Assembly (NCBI GenBank): GCA_017745295.1
Contig: JAGHZR010000019.1
Span: forward strand, 1-64,000
Source of the DNA: Novosphingobium sp.
GTDB taxonomy: Bacteria > Pseudomonadota > Alphaproteobacteria > Sphingomonadales > Sphingomonadaceae
DNA length: 64,000 bases
Reading direction: 5' to 3'
Below are positions 20,492-28,286 of this stretch, one piece after another. Every line of letters begins with the position of its first letter. Within the stretch, counting starts at the first letter, position 1. The notes beneath the pieces were generated by a model that was given only the letters and a program-made list of their open reading frames with translations, ran no database searches and was not told the DNA's origin. The position numbers and the translations under genes are program-made.

Positions 20492-20516
20492 TTTCCGCAG
20501 CGTCGAGGGCAGGGCA

Positions 20517-21689
20517 ATGACGCCGGGTGCGCGTGTTCAGGCAGCGATCGAGGTTCTCGACCTCGTGATCGCGGCGGCGCGCGCGGGTGGTGCGCCCGCC
20601 GACCGGCTGATCGGCGACTGGTTCCGCACCCGCCGTTTCGCGGGCAGCAAGGACCGCCGCGCGATCCGCGAACTCACTTATCGGGCGATCCGCGCCTGCG
20701 GCGAAGTGCCGGAAACGGGCCGCGCGGCCATGCTGCGTGTGGCTGCCGAAGATCCTGAACTGGCGGCCTTGTTCGACGGTAACGGTCATGCGCCCGCCAC
20801 CATCGTTCCGGGCGAGCCGGTGGCCGAAGCGGGCCTTGCGCCGCGCTGGCTGGTCGAGCGCTTTGCGGCCAGCGAAGTGGCAGAAGCCGATGCCATGGCG
20901 CTGCTCGACCGCGCGCCGCTCGACATTCGCGTCAATACCTTGCGCGGTGGGCGGGTCGAACTGCCCGAGGGCGGCGAGCGGTCGCTGGCCGCGCATGGCT
21001 GGCGCTATCCGCCGGAAACCAGCATCGAGCAGTCCGATGCCTATGTCCACGGCGCCGTCGAGGTGCAGGACACCGGCTCGCAGCTGACCTGCGAGGCCGT
21101 CGCCGCCAAGCCCGGCGAGACGGTGATCGATCTCTGCGCCGGGGCCGGGGGCAAGACGCTGGCGCTGGCCGCAGCCATGGAAAACACCGGCACGCTGGTC
21201 GCCTGCGACGTGGACCGTACGCGCCTGTCCCGACTCGCGCCGCGCGCCGAACGGGCCGGGGCAACGGGAATCGAGACCGTCCTGCTCGATCCGAACAAGG
21301 AAGTGCAGGCGCTCCAGCGCTTTGCCGGTGCCGCCGATGCCGTGCTGGTCGATGCGCCCTGTTCGGGAACCGGCACCTGGCGCCGCAATCCCGAAGCGCG
21401 CTGGCGGCTCACCGAGGCGCAGCTCGCCCGCTATGTGACGGTGCAGGCGCGCCTGCTCGATATCGCCGCCGGTCTGGTGAAACCGGGCGGAAGGCTGGTC
21501 TTCGTGACCTGCTCGCTGCTCGACGAGGAAGGCGCTAGCCAGGCGGAAGGCTTCCTGAAGCGGAACCCCGGATGGCAGGCGGTCACGCCGCCGGTGCCTG
21601 CCGGAACCCCGCGCGGCCACGGTCTCAGGCTCTCGCCGTGGCAGGACGGGACCGACGGCTTTTTCGTCGCGCGCTTCGAACGGCTGTGA
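20517..21689 (+). CDS. rsmB: RsmB/NOP-type rRNA cytosine-C5 methyltransferase
   Basis: This 390-residue protein has an N-terminal NusB-like RNA-binding region (about 1-130) and a C-terminal SAM-dependent methyltransferase. The SAM loop LCAGAGGKTLALA, the catalytic PCSGTGT cysteine motif and the second conserved cysteine in VTCSLLDEEG identify the RNA m5C methyltransferase fold. The family member RsmB methylates C967 of 16S rRNA; the assignment to that site is by similarity. The gene follows guaB by 25 nt and is probably co-transcribed. Confidence 0.9.
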   Translation: MTPGARVQAAIEVLDLVIAAARAGGAPADRLIGDWFRTRRFAGSKDRRAIRELTYRAIRACGEVPETGRAAMLRVAAEDPELAALFDGNGHAPATIVPGEPVAEAGLAPRWLVERFAASEVAEADAMALLDRAPLDIRVNTLRGGRVELPEGGERSLAAHGWRYPPETSIEQSDAYVHGAVEVQDTGSQLTCEAVAAKPGETVIDLCAGAGGKTLALAAAMENTGTLVACDVDRTRLSRLAPRAERAGATGIETVLLDPNKEVQALQRFAGAADAVLVDAPCSGTGTWRRNPEARWRLTEAQLARYVTVQARLLDIAAGLVKPGGRLVFVTCSLLDEEGASQAEGFLKRNPGWQAVTPPVPAGTPRGHGLRLSPWQDGTDGFFVARFERL

Positions 21690-21738
21690 TAGCGTTCGTG
21701 TCATGATGAGGACGAAGCCCTCGGCCAAGGACATTTTG

Positions 21739-22245
21739 ATGCGTTACACGCCTGTCGCGATTGCTCTTTCCCTTGTGGTCGCCGTTTCCTCCAGCGCTAT
21801 CCTTTCCGCGCCGAACGCCGCGCTCGATCCGCGCGCGGCGACGCTGATGACTGAAGGACATGCGGCGATCGGTGCGGGCAACGTCAACGGTGCGATCGAT
21901 GCTTTCGAAGCGGCGCTGACGGTGGAACCGGGCAACGTCTCGGTGCTGCTGGCGCTGGCCGATGCTACCCGCAAGCAGGGCCTGCAGGGCAAGGCGCTGC
22001 GCTATTACCGCGTGGCGCTGATCAGCGATCCGCGCAATGTGGCGGCGCTGGCCGGTGAAGGCATGGCGCTTGCGGAAAAGGGCGCGAAGGACAAGGCCAG
22101 CCGCAACCTCGCGCGGCTCCAGACCCTCTGCGGCAAGGATTGCGCGGAAACCGAGGAGCTGGCTGCGGCCATCGCCAAGGTTCCGGCGACTCGGGTGATG
22201 ACCGCCGAGGCTTCGGCGCCCAAGCCGGTCGTTTCCGAAAACTGA
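21739..22245 (+). CDS. Exported TPR-repeat protein
   Basis: This 168-residue protein has a signal peptide (MRYTPVAIALSLVVAVSSSA) followed by two to three tetratricopeptide-like repeats. Repeat landmarks are TEGHAAIGAGNVNGAIDAFEAAL and ALADATRKQGLQGKALRYYRVAL. The start at 21739 is chosen over an ATG 36 nt upstream because AAGGA sits seven bases before it and the signal peptide begins there. TPR proteins of this kind usually scaffold envelope complexes; no partner is evident. It follows rsmB by 49 nt. Confidence 0.8.
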   Translation: MRYTPVAIALSLVVAVSSSAILSAPNAALDPRAATLMTEGHAAIGAGNVNGAIDAFEAALTVEPGNVSVLLALADATRKQGLQGKALRYYRVALISDPRNVAALAGEGMALAEKGAKDKASRNLARLQTLCGKDCAETEELAAAIAKVPATRVMTAEASAPKPVVSEN

Positions 22246-22260
22246 GGTTCGCGGCTGGGC

Positions 22261-22353
22261 TTCGACAAGCTCAGCCTGAGCGGGGGTTGGGTAGTTCGCC
22301 CTGATCCGCTCAGGATGCGTCTGCCGAAGCCCGCTCATCCTGAGCTTGTCGAA
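22261..22353. repeat. Sphingomonad-type inverted repeat (TTCGACAAGCTCAG element)
   Basis: The arms TTCGACAAGCTCAGCCTGAGCGGG and its near-complement ending CTGAGCTTGTCGAA lie 47 nt apart between the convergent TPR gene and rppH. The TTCGACAAGCTCAG core is a widespread dispersed intergenic repeat in sphingomonads (established knowledge). It could form a long hairpin and act as a shared 3'-end barrier. Confidence 0.75.
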
Positions 22354-22356
22354 GGA

Positions 22357-22839
22357 TCAGATCAGCGCGCGGAATTCTTCCAGCACGGTGCGGTAGACGC
22401 GCTTCTTGAACGGCACGATCAGGTCCGGCAGCAGTTCCGGATCGACCCACTTCCAGTCCGAGAATTCCGCAGGCGTGTGGGCTTCCAGGTCGATATCGCC
22501 GTCCTTGCCTTCAAACCGGGCGAGATACCAGGTCTGGCGTTGGCCGCGATACTTGCCCTTCCAGAGCTTGCCGATCAGCTCTTCCGGCAGGTCGTAGAGC
22601 AGCTCTTCCTTCGTGTGCGAGAGGATCGTGACATGCGCCTCGGTGGCGCCGGTCTCTTCCCAGAGTTCGCGCAGCGCCGCGGCCTTCAGGTCTTCGCCGT
22701 CGTCGACGCCGCCCTGGGGCATCTGCCACCAGTCGCCTTCCTTGGTGTCGATCCGCTTGCCGACGAAGACCTTGCCGTCGGAATTGACGAGCATGACGCC
22801 GACGCAGGGGCGGTAGGGGAGGGACGCGAAGTCTTTCAT
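22357..22839 (-). CDS. rppH: RNA pyrophosphohydrolase (Nudix)
   Basis: This is a 160-residue Nudix hydrolase that removes pyrophosphate from the 5' end of mRNAs to trigger decay. The N terminus YRPCVGVMLVN and the motif DWWQMPQGGVDDGE are typical of RppH, and the Nudix box runs GGVDDGEDLKAAALRELWEE. The start at 22839 (MKDFASLPYRP) gives the usual family length; a longer in-frame start at 22857 has no ribosome binding site. It is convergent with the TPR gene across the repeat element. Confidence 0.93.
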   Translation of the reverse strand: MKDFASLPYRPCVGVMLVNSDGKVFVGKRIDTKEGDWWQMPQGGVDDGEDLKAAALRELWEETGATEAHVTILSHTKEELLYDLPEELIGKLWKGKYRGQRQTWYLARFEGKDGDIDLEAHTPAEFSDWKWVDPELLPDLIVPFKKRVYRTVLEEFRALI

Positions 22840-23121
22840 CGGTGAACGGGATTCCATGTTCGTTGGGAAAAGCGTGTGTTCGGACGATCTGAGACGATGG
22901 CCGGAGCGCATGCCGGTAGAATGACCCAAGCCCGGACGCAATGCCAGCGCCATTTATGGTTCCCCGTTTGCTAACCGAAGGCAGGCGTCCGGCTGGACGC
23001 AGGGCGCGGTTTGTCGACTCATGCGTTTTTCCATTTTGCAGCGGCAGATAGCGGGCCTAGTCTGCGCGAAGGGAAACAAGCTTCGTCGGCGCAAGACCGG
23101 CATTCCCTGGAGAGGACGATG

Positions 23122-25071
23122 ATGGCGACAATCTCATCGGAATATGACGCGTCAAGTCACGACGAACGGGCCGTCGAAGCTGTCGTCGTGCGGTTCGCGG
23201 GCGACTCGGGCGACGGCATGCAGCTTACCGGGGGGCAGTTCACGCTCTCCACCGCGCTCGCCGGCAACGATCTGGCGACATTCCCCGACTTTCCCGCCGA
23301 GATTCGCGCGCCGCAGGGCACTCTGTTCGGGGTCTCGGCCTTCCAGATCAATTTCGGGTCCAGCGAGATCACCACGGCGGGCGACGCGCCGGACGTGCTG
23401 GTGGCGATGAACCCGGCGGCGTTGAAGACCAATATCCATGCGCTGAAGCCGGGCGGCATGGTCATCGTCGACACCGGCGAGTTCGGGAAGCGCAATCTCG
23501 AAAAGGCGAAATATGCCGAGAACCCGCTGGAAGACGGCAGCCTTGCCAAGTGGGACGTGCTCGCCTTCGATATCTCCGCGCTGACGCTGGAGGCGGTGAA
23601 GCCGTTCGGCCTCGGCAACAAGGAGGCGCTGCGCTGCAAGAACATGTGGACGCTGGGGCTGGCGCTCTGGATGTTCGACCGCGACCGGCAGCCGCTGGTC
23701 GACTGGCTGAAGGCCAAGTTCGCGAAGAACCCGGTGCTGGCCGAGGCGAATATCGCCGCGCTCAATGCCGGGCATGCCTATGGCGAGACGGCGGAACTCT
23801 CCGGTCCGCTGCGCAAACAGCACATCGATCCGGTGCCCAGCGAGCCGGGGCTGTACCGCACGGTGACCGGGGCCGAGGCGATCTCGCTGGGGCTGGTGGC
23901 GGGGTGCCGATTGGCCGGGCTGCCGATGTTCTTCGGCGGCTATCCGATCACGCCGGCGTCCGCGATCCTCCACCATCTGGTGAAGATGAAGGAATTCGGC
24001 GTCACCACTTTCCAGGCCGAGGACGAGATCGCCGCGATCTGCTCGGCGATCGGGGCGAGCTACGCCGGGCAACTGGGCGTCACCTCGTCCTCCGGCCCCG
24101 GCATCGCGCTCAAGGGCGAGGCGATGGGGCTTGCGGTGATGACCGAACTGCCGCTGGTGATCGTCAATTCGCAGCGCGGCGGTCCCTCGACCGGGCTGCC
24201 GACCAAGACCGAGCAGTCGGACCTCTATCAGGCGGTCTACGGCCGTAACGGCGATGCCCCGCTGCCGGTGATCGCCGCGCGCTCGCCTGCCGATGCCTTC
24301 GAATGCGCGATCGAGGCCTGCCGCATCGCCACGCAGTACATGACGCCGGTGATCCTGCTGACCGACGGCTATATCGGCAATGCTTCCGAGCCGTGGAAGG
24401 TCCCCGATCCCGAGACCTTTGCGCCGTTCCCCGTCCGCTTCCTGGAGGAGAAGAACGGCGGCGAGCGGGTGCTGCCGTACAAGCGCGATTCGCGCGGGGT
24501 GCGGCCCTGGATCAGGCCCGGCACGCCCGGCCTGATGCATCGGGTCGGCGGGATCGAGAAGGCGGTGGACAGTGGCAATATCGACTATGCCCCCGACGTC
24601 CATCAGCTCCAGACCGATGCCCGCAAGGCCCGAATCGATGGCATTGTCGAGACGATCCCTCCGCAGGAAATCTGTCTTGGCGAGGCGCGCGGCACGCTGG
24701 TCGTGGTCGGCTGGGGTTCGACGTACGGGCCGATCCATCAGGCCGTGCGCCGCGCCCGGCGCCAAGGGCTGGCGGTGAGCCATGTCCATGTTCGCCACGT
24801 CTGGCCGTTGCCGGACAACCTTGGCGAGGTTCTCGCCGGTTTCGAGCATGTGCTCGTGCCGGAAATGAACACGGGGCAGTTCAAGACGGTGCTGCGCGAC
24901 CGCTTCCTGATCGACGCGGTGCCCTTGAACAAGACCAGCGGCCAGCCTTTCGCGATCGCCGAACTGGAGGAGGTGATCGGCCGCTTCTTCGACCGGATTC
25001 CCGGCAACGAGGGCGGCAAGGTCGCGGTCAACGAGACCCAGCTTCCCGCGCCCGAAATCGAGCAGCCCTGA
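23122..25071 (+). CDS. korA: 2-oxoacid:ferredoxin oxidoreductase, fused gamma-alpha subunit
   Basis: This is a 649-residue subunit of a 2-oxoglutarate-type ferredoxin oxidoreductase that decarboxylates a 2-oxoacid to its CoA ester with reduction of ferredoxin. The N-terminal gamma domain (about 15-190) starts VVVRFAGDSGDGMQLTGGQF. The alpha domain starts near LGLVAGCRLAGLPMFFGGYPITPAS and continues TFQAEDEIAAICSAIGASYAG. A transketolase C-like domain ends the protein. The start is placed at 23122 because AGAGGA lies five bases upstream. The korB subunit follows 16 nt later. The domain fusion is the usual form in aerobic alphaproteobacteria. Confidence 0.93.
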   Translation: MATISSEYDASSHDERAVEAVVVRFAGDSGDGMQLTGGQFTLSTALAGNDLATFPDFPAEIRAPQGTLFGVSAFQINFGSSEITTAGDAPDVLVAMNPAALKTNIHALKPGGMVIVDTGEFGKRNLEKAKYAENPLEDGSLAKWDVLAFDISALTLEAVKPFGLGNKEALRCKNMWTLGLALWMFDRDRQPLVDWLKAKFAKNPVLAEANIAALNAGHAYGETAELSGPLRKQHIDPVPSEPGLYRTVTGAEAISLGLVAGCRLAGLPMFFGGYPITPASAILHHLVKMKEFGVTTFQAEDEIAAICSAIGASYAGQLGVTSSSGPGIALKGEAMGLAVMTELPLVIVNSQRGGPSTGLPTKTEQSDLYQAVYGRNGDAPLPVIAARSPADAFECAIEACRIATQYMTPVILLTDGYIGNASEPWKVPDPETFAPFPVRFLEEKNGGERVLPYKRDSRGVRPWIRPGTPGLMHRVGGIEKAVDSGNIDYAPDVHQLQTDARKARIDGIVETIPPQEICLGEARGTLVVVGWGSTYGPIHQAVRRARRQGLAVSHVHVRHVWPLPDNLGEVLAGFEHVLVPEMNTGQFKTVLRDRFLIDAVPLNKTSGQPFAIAELEEVIGRFFDRIPGNEGGKVAVNETQLPAPEIEQP

Positions 25072-25087
25072 CACCGGAGAGCGCATC

Positions 25088-26101
25088 GTGAACGACATGA
25101 CCCCGATCGAGACCACGCTCAAGGACTGGGAAACCGACCAGGAAGTGCGCTGGTGCCCCGGCTGCGGCGACTATGCGATCCTGAAAGCGGTGCAGCGCAC
25201 CCTGCCGATGCTCGGCGCGGACCCGAAGAACACCGTCTTCGTCTCCGGGATCGGCTGTTCGAGCCGGTTTCCCTACTATGTCGAAAGTTACGGCTTCCAC
25301 TCGATCCACGGTCGCGCTCCGGCGGTGGCGACTGGGATCAAGCTCGCCAATCCGCAGCTCGACGTCTGGTTGGTGACGGGCGACGGCGACGGCATGTCGA
25401 TCGGCGGCAACCACACGATGCATGTGCTGCGGCGCAATCTCGATTGCCAGATCATGCTGTTCAACAACGAGATCTACGGCCTGACCAAGGGGCAGTATTC
25501 GCCGACCAGCCGCACCGGCACGCCTTCGCCGACTTCTCCCGCCGGATCGGTCGACCGCCCCGCCAGTCCCTGCGCCTTCGCGCTGGGTTCCGGCGCGCGC
25601 TTCGTGGCGCGCGGCTACGATGTCTCCAAGGACCTGCCGGACGTGCTGAAAGCCGCCTACCTGCACAAGGGCGCGGCTTTTATCGAGATTTTCCAGAACT
25701 GCATCGTCTACAACAAGGACCGCTTCGACGACTTCACCGACAAGGCCGTGGCGGCGGACCGGCAGGTCCAGTGCCATGACGGCGAGCCGCTGCTCTTCGC
25801 CAAGGGCGCCAAGGGCCTCGGGCTCGATCTGGAGACGCTCTCGCTCAAGGTGGTGGATGTCGTCGAGGGGGACTGGCAGGCGGCGGGGGTGCTGGTGCAT
25901 AATGTCCGCAATCGCGCGCTGGCGCATATGCTGGTGGAGATGCCCTTCGGCCCGTTCCCGATGGCGCTCGGCGTCATTTACGACGATCCGGCACCGACTT
26001 TCGAATGTGCCGTTATCGCCGAGCGGGAAGGGCTGGTCGCGGGCAAGAGCGCCGATCTCGCCGGGCTGCTGGCACGGGGCCAGACCTGGACGGTCAGCTG
26101 A
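25088..26101 (+). CDS. korB: 2-oxoacid:ferredoxin oxidoreductase, beta subunit
   Basis: This is a 337-residue TPP-binding beta subunit. The CPGCGDYAIL motif provides iron-sulfur or structural cysteines, IGCSSRFPYY and GRAPAVATGIKLANP are family hallmarks, and the TPP/magnesium motif is GDGDGMSIGGNH followed by NNEIYGLTKGQ. The start is GTG at 25088 with GGAGAG upstream. It forms an operon with korA. Its last eight bases overlap the convergent PAP2 gene. The substrate is most likely 2-oxoglutarate, but pyruvate cannot be excluded by inspection. Confidence 0.93.
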   Translation: MNDMTPIETTLKDWETDQEVRWCPGCGDYAILKAVQRTLPMLGADPKNTVFVSGIGCSSRFPYYVESYGFHSIHGRAPAVATGIKLANPQLDVWLVTGDGDGMSIGGNHTMHVLRRNLDCQIMLFNNEIYGLTKGQYSPTSRTGTPSPTSPAGSVDRPASPCAFALGSGARFVARGYDVSKDLPDVLKAAYLHKGAAFIEIFQNCIVYNKDRFDDFTDKAVAADRQVQCHDGEPLLFAKGAKGLGLDLETLSLKVVDVVEGDWQAAGVLVHNVRNRALAHMLVEMPFGPFPMALGVIYDDPAPTFECAVIAEREGLVAGKSADLAGLLARGQTWTVS

Positions 26102-26816
26102 CCTTGCCCGGAGCGGTCAGCTCATCGGCGGCGTGGACCACGGTTGCGGCGGGGCGGTAGAGCAGGGCGCTGGCGAGGAAGGCCCATCCGGCGCCGCCCA
26201 GCCATCCGGCCATGACGTCGCTCGGCCAGTGGACACCCAGCCAGACGCGGCTCCAGGCGATGGCAAGGCTCAGCAGCATGGCCGCCGCGACCAGCGTGTG
26301 ACGCACAGAGGCGCGCGGGGCTAGCGCGGCGAAGGCGAGCGCGAAGGCGATGTAGGACGAGGCGGCGTTGAAGCTGTGGCCGCTGGGGAAGCTGGCCCCT
26401 CCGGCCTCGGTAAGGTGCGGCACGATCTCCGGGCGCGGGCGGCCGAACACGGCCTTGAAGGCGACGTTGACGAGGCTGGCGCTCAGCACGGTCAGCGCCA
26501 ACAGCACCCCCTCGCGGCGGCAGCGCAGCCAGAACAGCGCGACGACGGCGAAGATCGTATAGAGCTTGAGTTGCAGGAACCCGCCCATCGCAGTGAGGTC
26601 GCGGACCCATTCGAGCAGCCAGGGTGGGCCGAGCGGGCGCAAGTCGTGGGCGCGCCAGAACAGCAGGCCCAGCCGGTCGAACTGGGCGGTCCTGCCTGCG
26701 GGCATGGCCCAGGCGAAAGCCGCGAAGCCGCTCCAGCAGGCGAGCGCGGCGATCAGGGCTTTGCGCGGATCGATGCGATGACGCGGCTTGCGGGGACTTT
26801 CGGGAGAGGCGTGCAT
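26094..26816 (-). CDS. PAP2-family lipid phosphatase
   Basis: This is a 240-residue membrane phosphatase with about six hydrophobic helices. The three PAP2 motifs are present in order: KAVFGRPRP, PSGHSF and SRVWLGVHWPSDV (the catalytic histidine is the His of GVHWPSD). Such enzymes dephosphorylate phosphatidic acid, undecaprenyl pyrophosphate or related lipids on the periplasmic face. It is convergent with korB with an eight-base overlap, and divergent from the photolyase gene with very little spacing, so its promoter overlaps the photolyase promoter. Confidence 0.9.
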   Translation of the reverse strand: MHASPESPRKPRHRIDPRKALIAALACWSGFAAFAWAMPAGRTAQFDRLGLLFWRAHDLRPLGPPWLLEWVRDLTAMGGFLQLKLYTIFAVVALFWLRCRREGVLLALTVLSASLVNVAFKAVFGRPRPEIVPHLTEAGGASFPSGHSFNAASSYIAFALAFAALAPRASVRHTLVAAAMLLSLAIAWSRVWLGVHWPSDVMAGWLGGAGWAFLASALLYRPAATVVHAADELTAPGKVS

Positions 26817-26824
26817 TGGCCTAG

Positions 26825-26849
26825 GGAACGAGCATGAGTGAAAAGCGTT
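26825..26849 (+). promoter_or_regulatory. EcfG-type general stress promoter of the photolyase gene
   Basis: GGAAC-N16-CGTT matches the alphaproteobacterial EcfG consensus. The -10 element ends at 26849, so transcription would start near 26856-26858, right at the ATG of the photolyase. This favours a leaderless message and the shorter start. Confidence 0.65.
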
Positions 26850-26857
26850 CCGGCAGC

Positions 26858-28234
26858 ATGAATTCCCCTGTCATCGTCTGGCTGCGGCGCGACTTGCGCC
26901 TGTCGGACCAGCCTGCCATCGCCGAAGCTGCCCGCCAAGGCCCTGTCGTTCCGGTCTATGTGCTCGACGACGAGACGCCCAAACATCGCAGAATGGGAGG
27001 GGCGTCGCGCTGGTGGCTGCATCATTCGCTACAAAGCCTCGACGCGGCGCTGCGCGAGAAAGGCTCGCGCCTGATCCTGCGGAAGGGGCGCAGCGAGGAC
27101 GTTCTGAAAGCCGTCGCGGAGGAAGTGGGCGCCCGCTCGGTCCATGCGCTGCATCACTACGAGCCGTGGTGGCGCAATGCCGAGAAGGCGGTCGGCAACG
27201 TGCTCGACCTGAACCTTCATCACGGGAACTATCTGGCGCCGCCGGGATCGGTGCTGAACGGCTCCGGTCGGCCTTACAAGATCTACACGCCGTTCTGGCG
27301 GGCGCTGCACGAGCGCCTCCCGCCGATCCCGGCGCACCCGCGTCCGCACCGGATCGAGGCGCTTGCGGAATGGCCGAAGTCCGACGATCTGGCCGACTGG
27401 AACCTGCTCCCCACCAAGCCCGACTGGGCGGGCGGCATGCGAGACATGTGGGAACCGGGCGAGGACGGTGCGAAGAAGCGCCTCCACGCTTTCGTTGACG
27501 AAGCCTCGGCCTACGAGGCGCAGCGCAACCTGCCGTCGGTCGAAGGCACTTCGTTTCTTTCGCCGCATCTGCACTTCGGCGAGATTTCCCCCTCGCAGGT
27601 CTGGCATGCCGTGGCCGATGCAGGCGGCTCGGTCGAGACTTTCCTCGGCGAACTGGGCTGGCGCGACTATGCGCAGAACGTGATCCTGCAACTGCCGGAA
27701 TACGGCAGTCGCTCCGCCAAGGAGGACTTCGCGCATCTGCACTGGCGCACGGGGCAGCAGGCCGAGTCGGACCTAGGAGCCTGGCAGCAGGGGCGCACCG
27801 GCTATCCGATCGTCGATGCCGGGATGCGCCAGCTCTGGCACACCGGCTGGATGCACAACCGCGTGCGGATGATCGTCGCCAGCTTCCTCATCAAGCACCT
27901 GCTGATCGACTGGCGCGAGGGCGAGCAGTGGTTCTGGGATACCCTGGTCGATGCCGACTACGGCTCCAATGCGGTGAACTGGCAGTGGAGCGCCGGATCA
28001 GGTGTGGACGCGCAGATGTTCGTGCGGATCATGGCGCCGCTCACCCAGTCGGAGAAGTTCGACACGGCGGCCTATATCCGCGAATGGGTGCCGGAACTCG
28101 CCGACGTGAGCGATGCCGAGATCCACGATCCCTCGCCGGGGCACCGGCCGCGTGGCTACCCCGCCCGGCTGGTCGAACACCGCGCCGGAAGGGAGCGGGC
28201 ATTGGCCGCCTGGGCTAAGACCAAAGGCAAATGA
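26858..28234 (+). CDS. phrB: Deoxyribodipyrimidine photolyase
   Basis: This 458-residue photolyase repairs UV-induced cyclobutane pyrimidine dimers using light, FAD and an antenna cofactor. The N-terminal antenna domain starts VIVWLRRDLRLSDQ. The FAD domain contains FLGELGWRDYAQNV, the conserved stretch YPIVDAGMRQLWHTGWMHNR and the tail GSNAVNWQWSAGSGVD. The start is set at 26858 because the EcfG-type -10 element lies just before it; an ATG at 26834 in the same frame falls inside that promoter. The family N terminus agrees with the shorter form. Confidence 0.94.
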   Translation: MNSPVIVWLRRDLRLSDQPAIAEAARQGPVVPVYVLDDETPKHRRMGGASRWWLHHSLQSLDAALREKGSRLILRKGRSEDVLKAVAEEVGARSVHALHHYEPWWRNAEKAVGNVLDLNLHHGNYLAPPGSVLNGSGRPYKIYTPFWRALHERLPPIPAHPRPHRIEALAEWPKSDDLADWNLLPTKPDWAGGMRDMWEPGEDGAKKRLHAFVDEASAYEAQRNLPSVEGTSFLSPHLHFGEISPSQVWHAVADAGGSVETFLGELGWRDYAQNVILQLPEYGSRSAKEDFAHLHWRTGQQAESDLGAWQQGRTGYPIVDAGMRQLWHTGWMHNRVRMIVASFLIKHLLIDWREGEQWFWDTLVDADYGSNAVNWQWSAGSGVDAQMFVRIMAPLTQSEKFDTAAYIREWVPELADVSDAEIHDPSPGHRPRGYPARLVEHRAGRERALAAWAKTKGK

Positions 28235-28286
28235 GCTGCCCGCCTAAGCGATTGCCCGAGGACGATTTACGGATAATATTCGGGGC

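Noticed and set aside
23152..25122. A 656-codon open frame antisense to korA
   Set aside because: Same pattern as the other antisense frames; no start-site support.
26834..26857. The upstream ATG as photolyase start
   Set aside because: It lies inside the EcfG-type promoter and adds residues not typical of the family.
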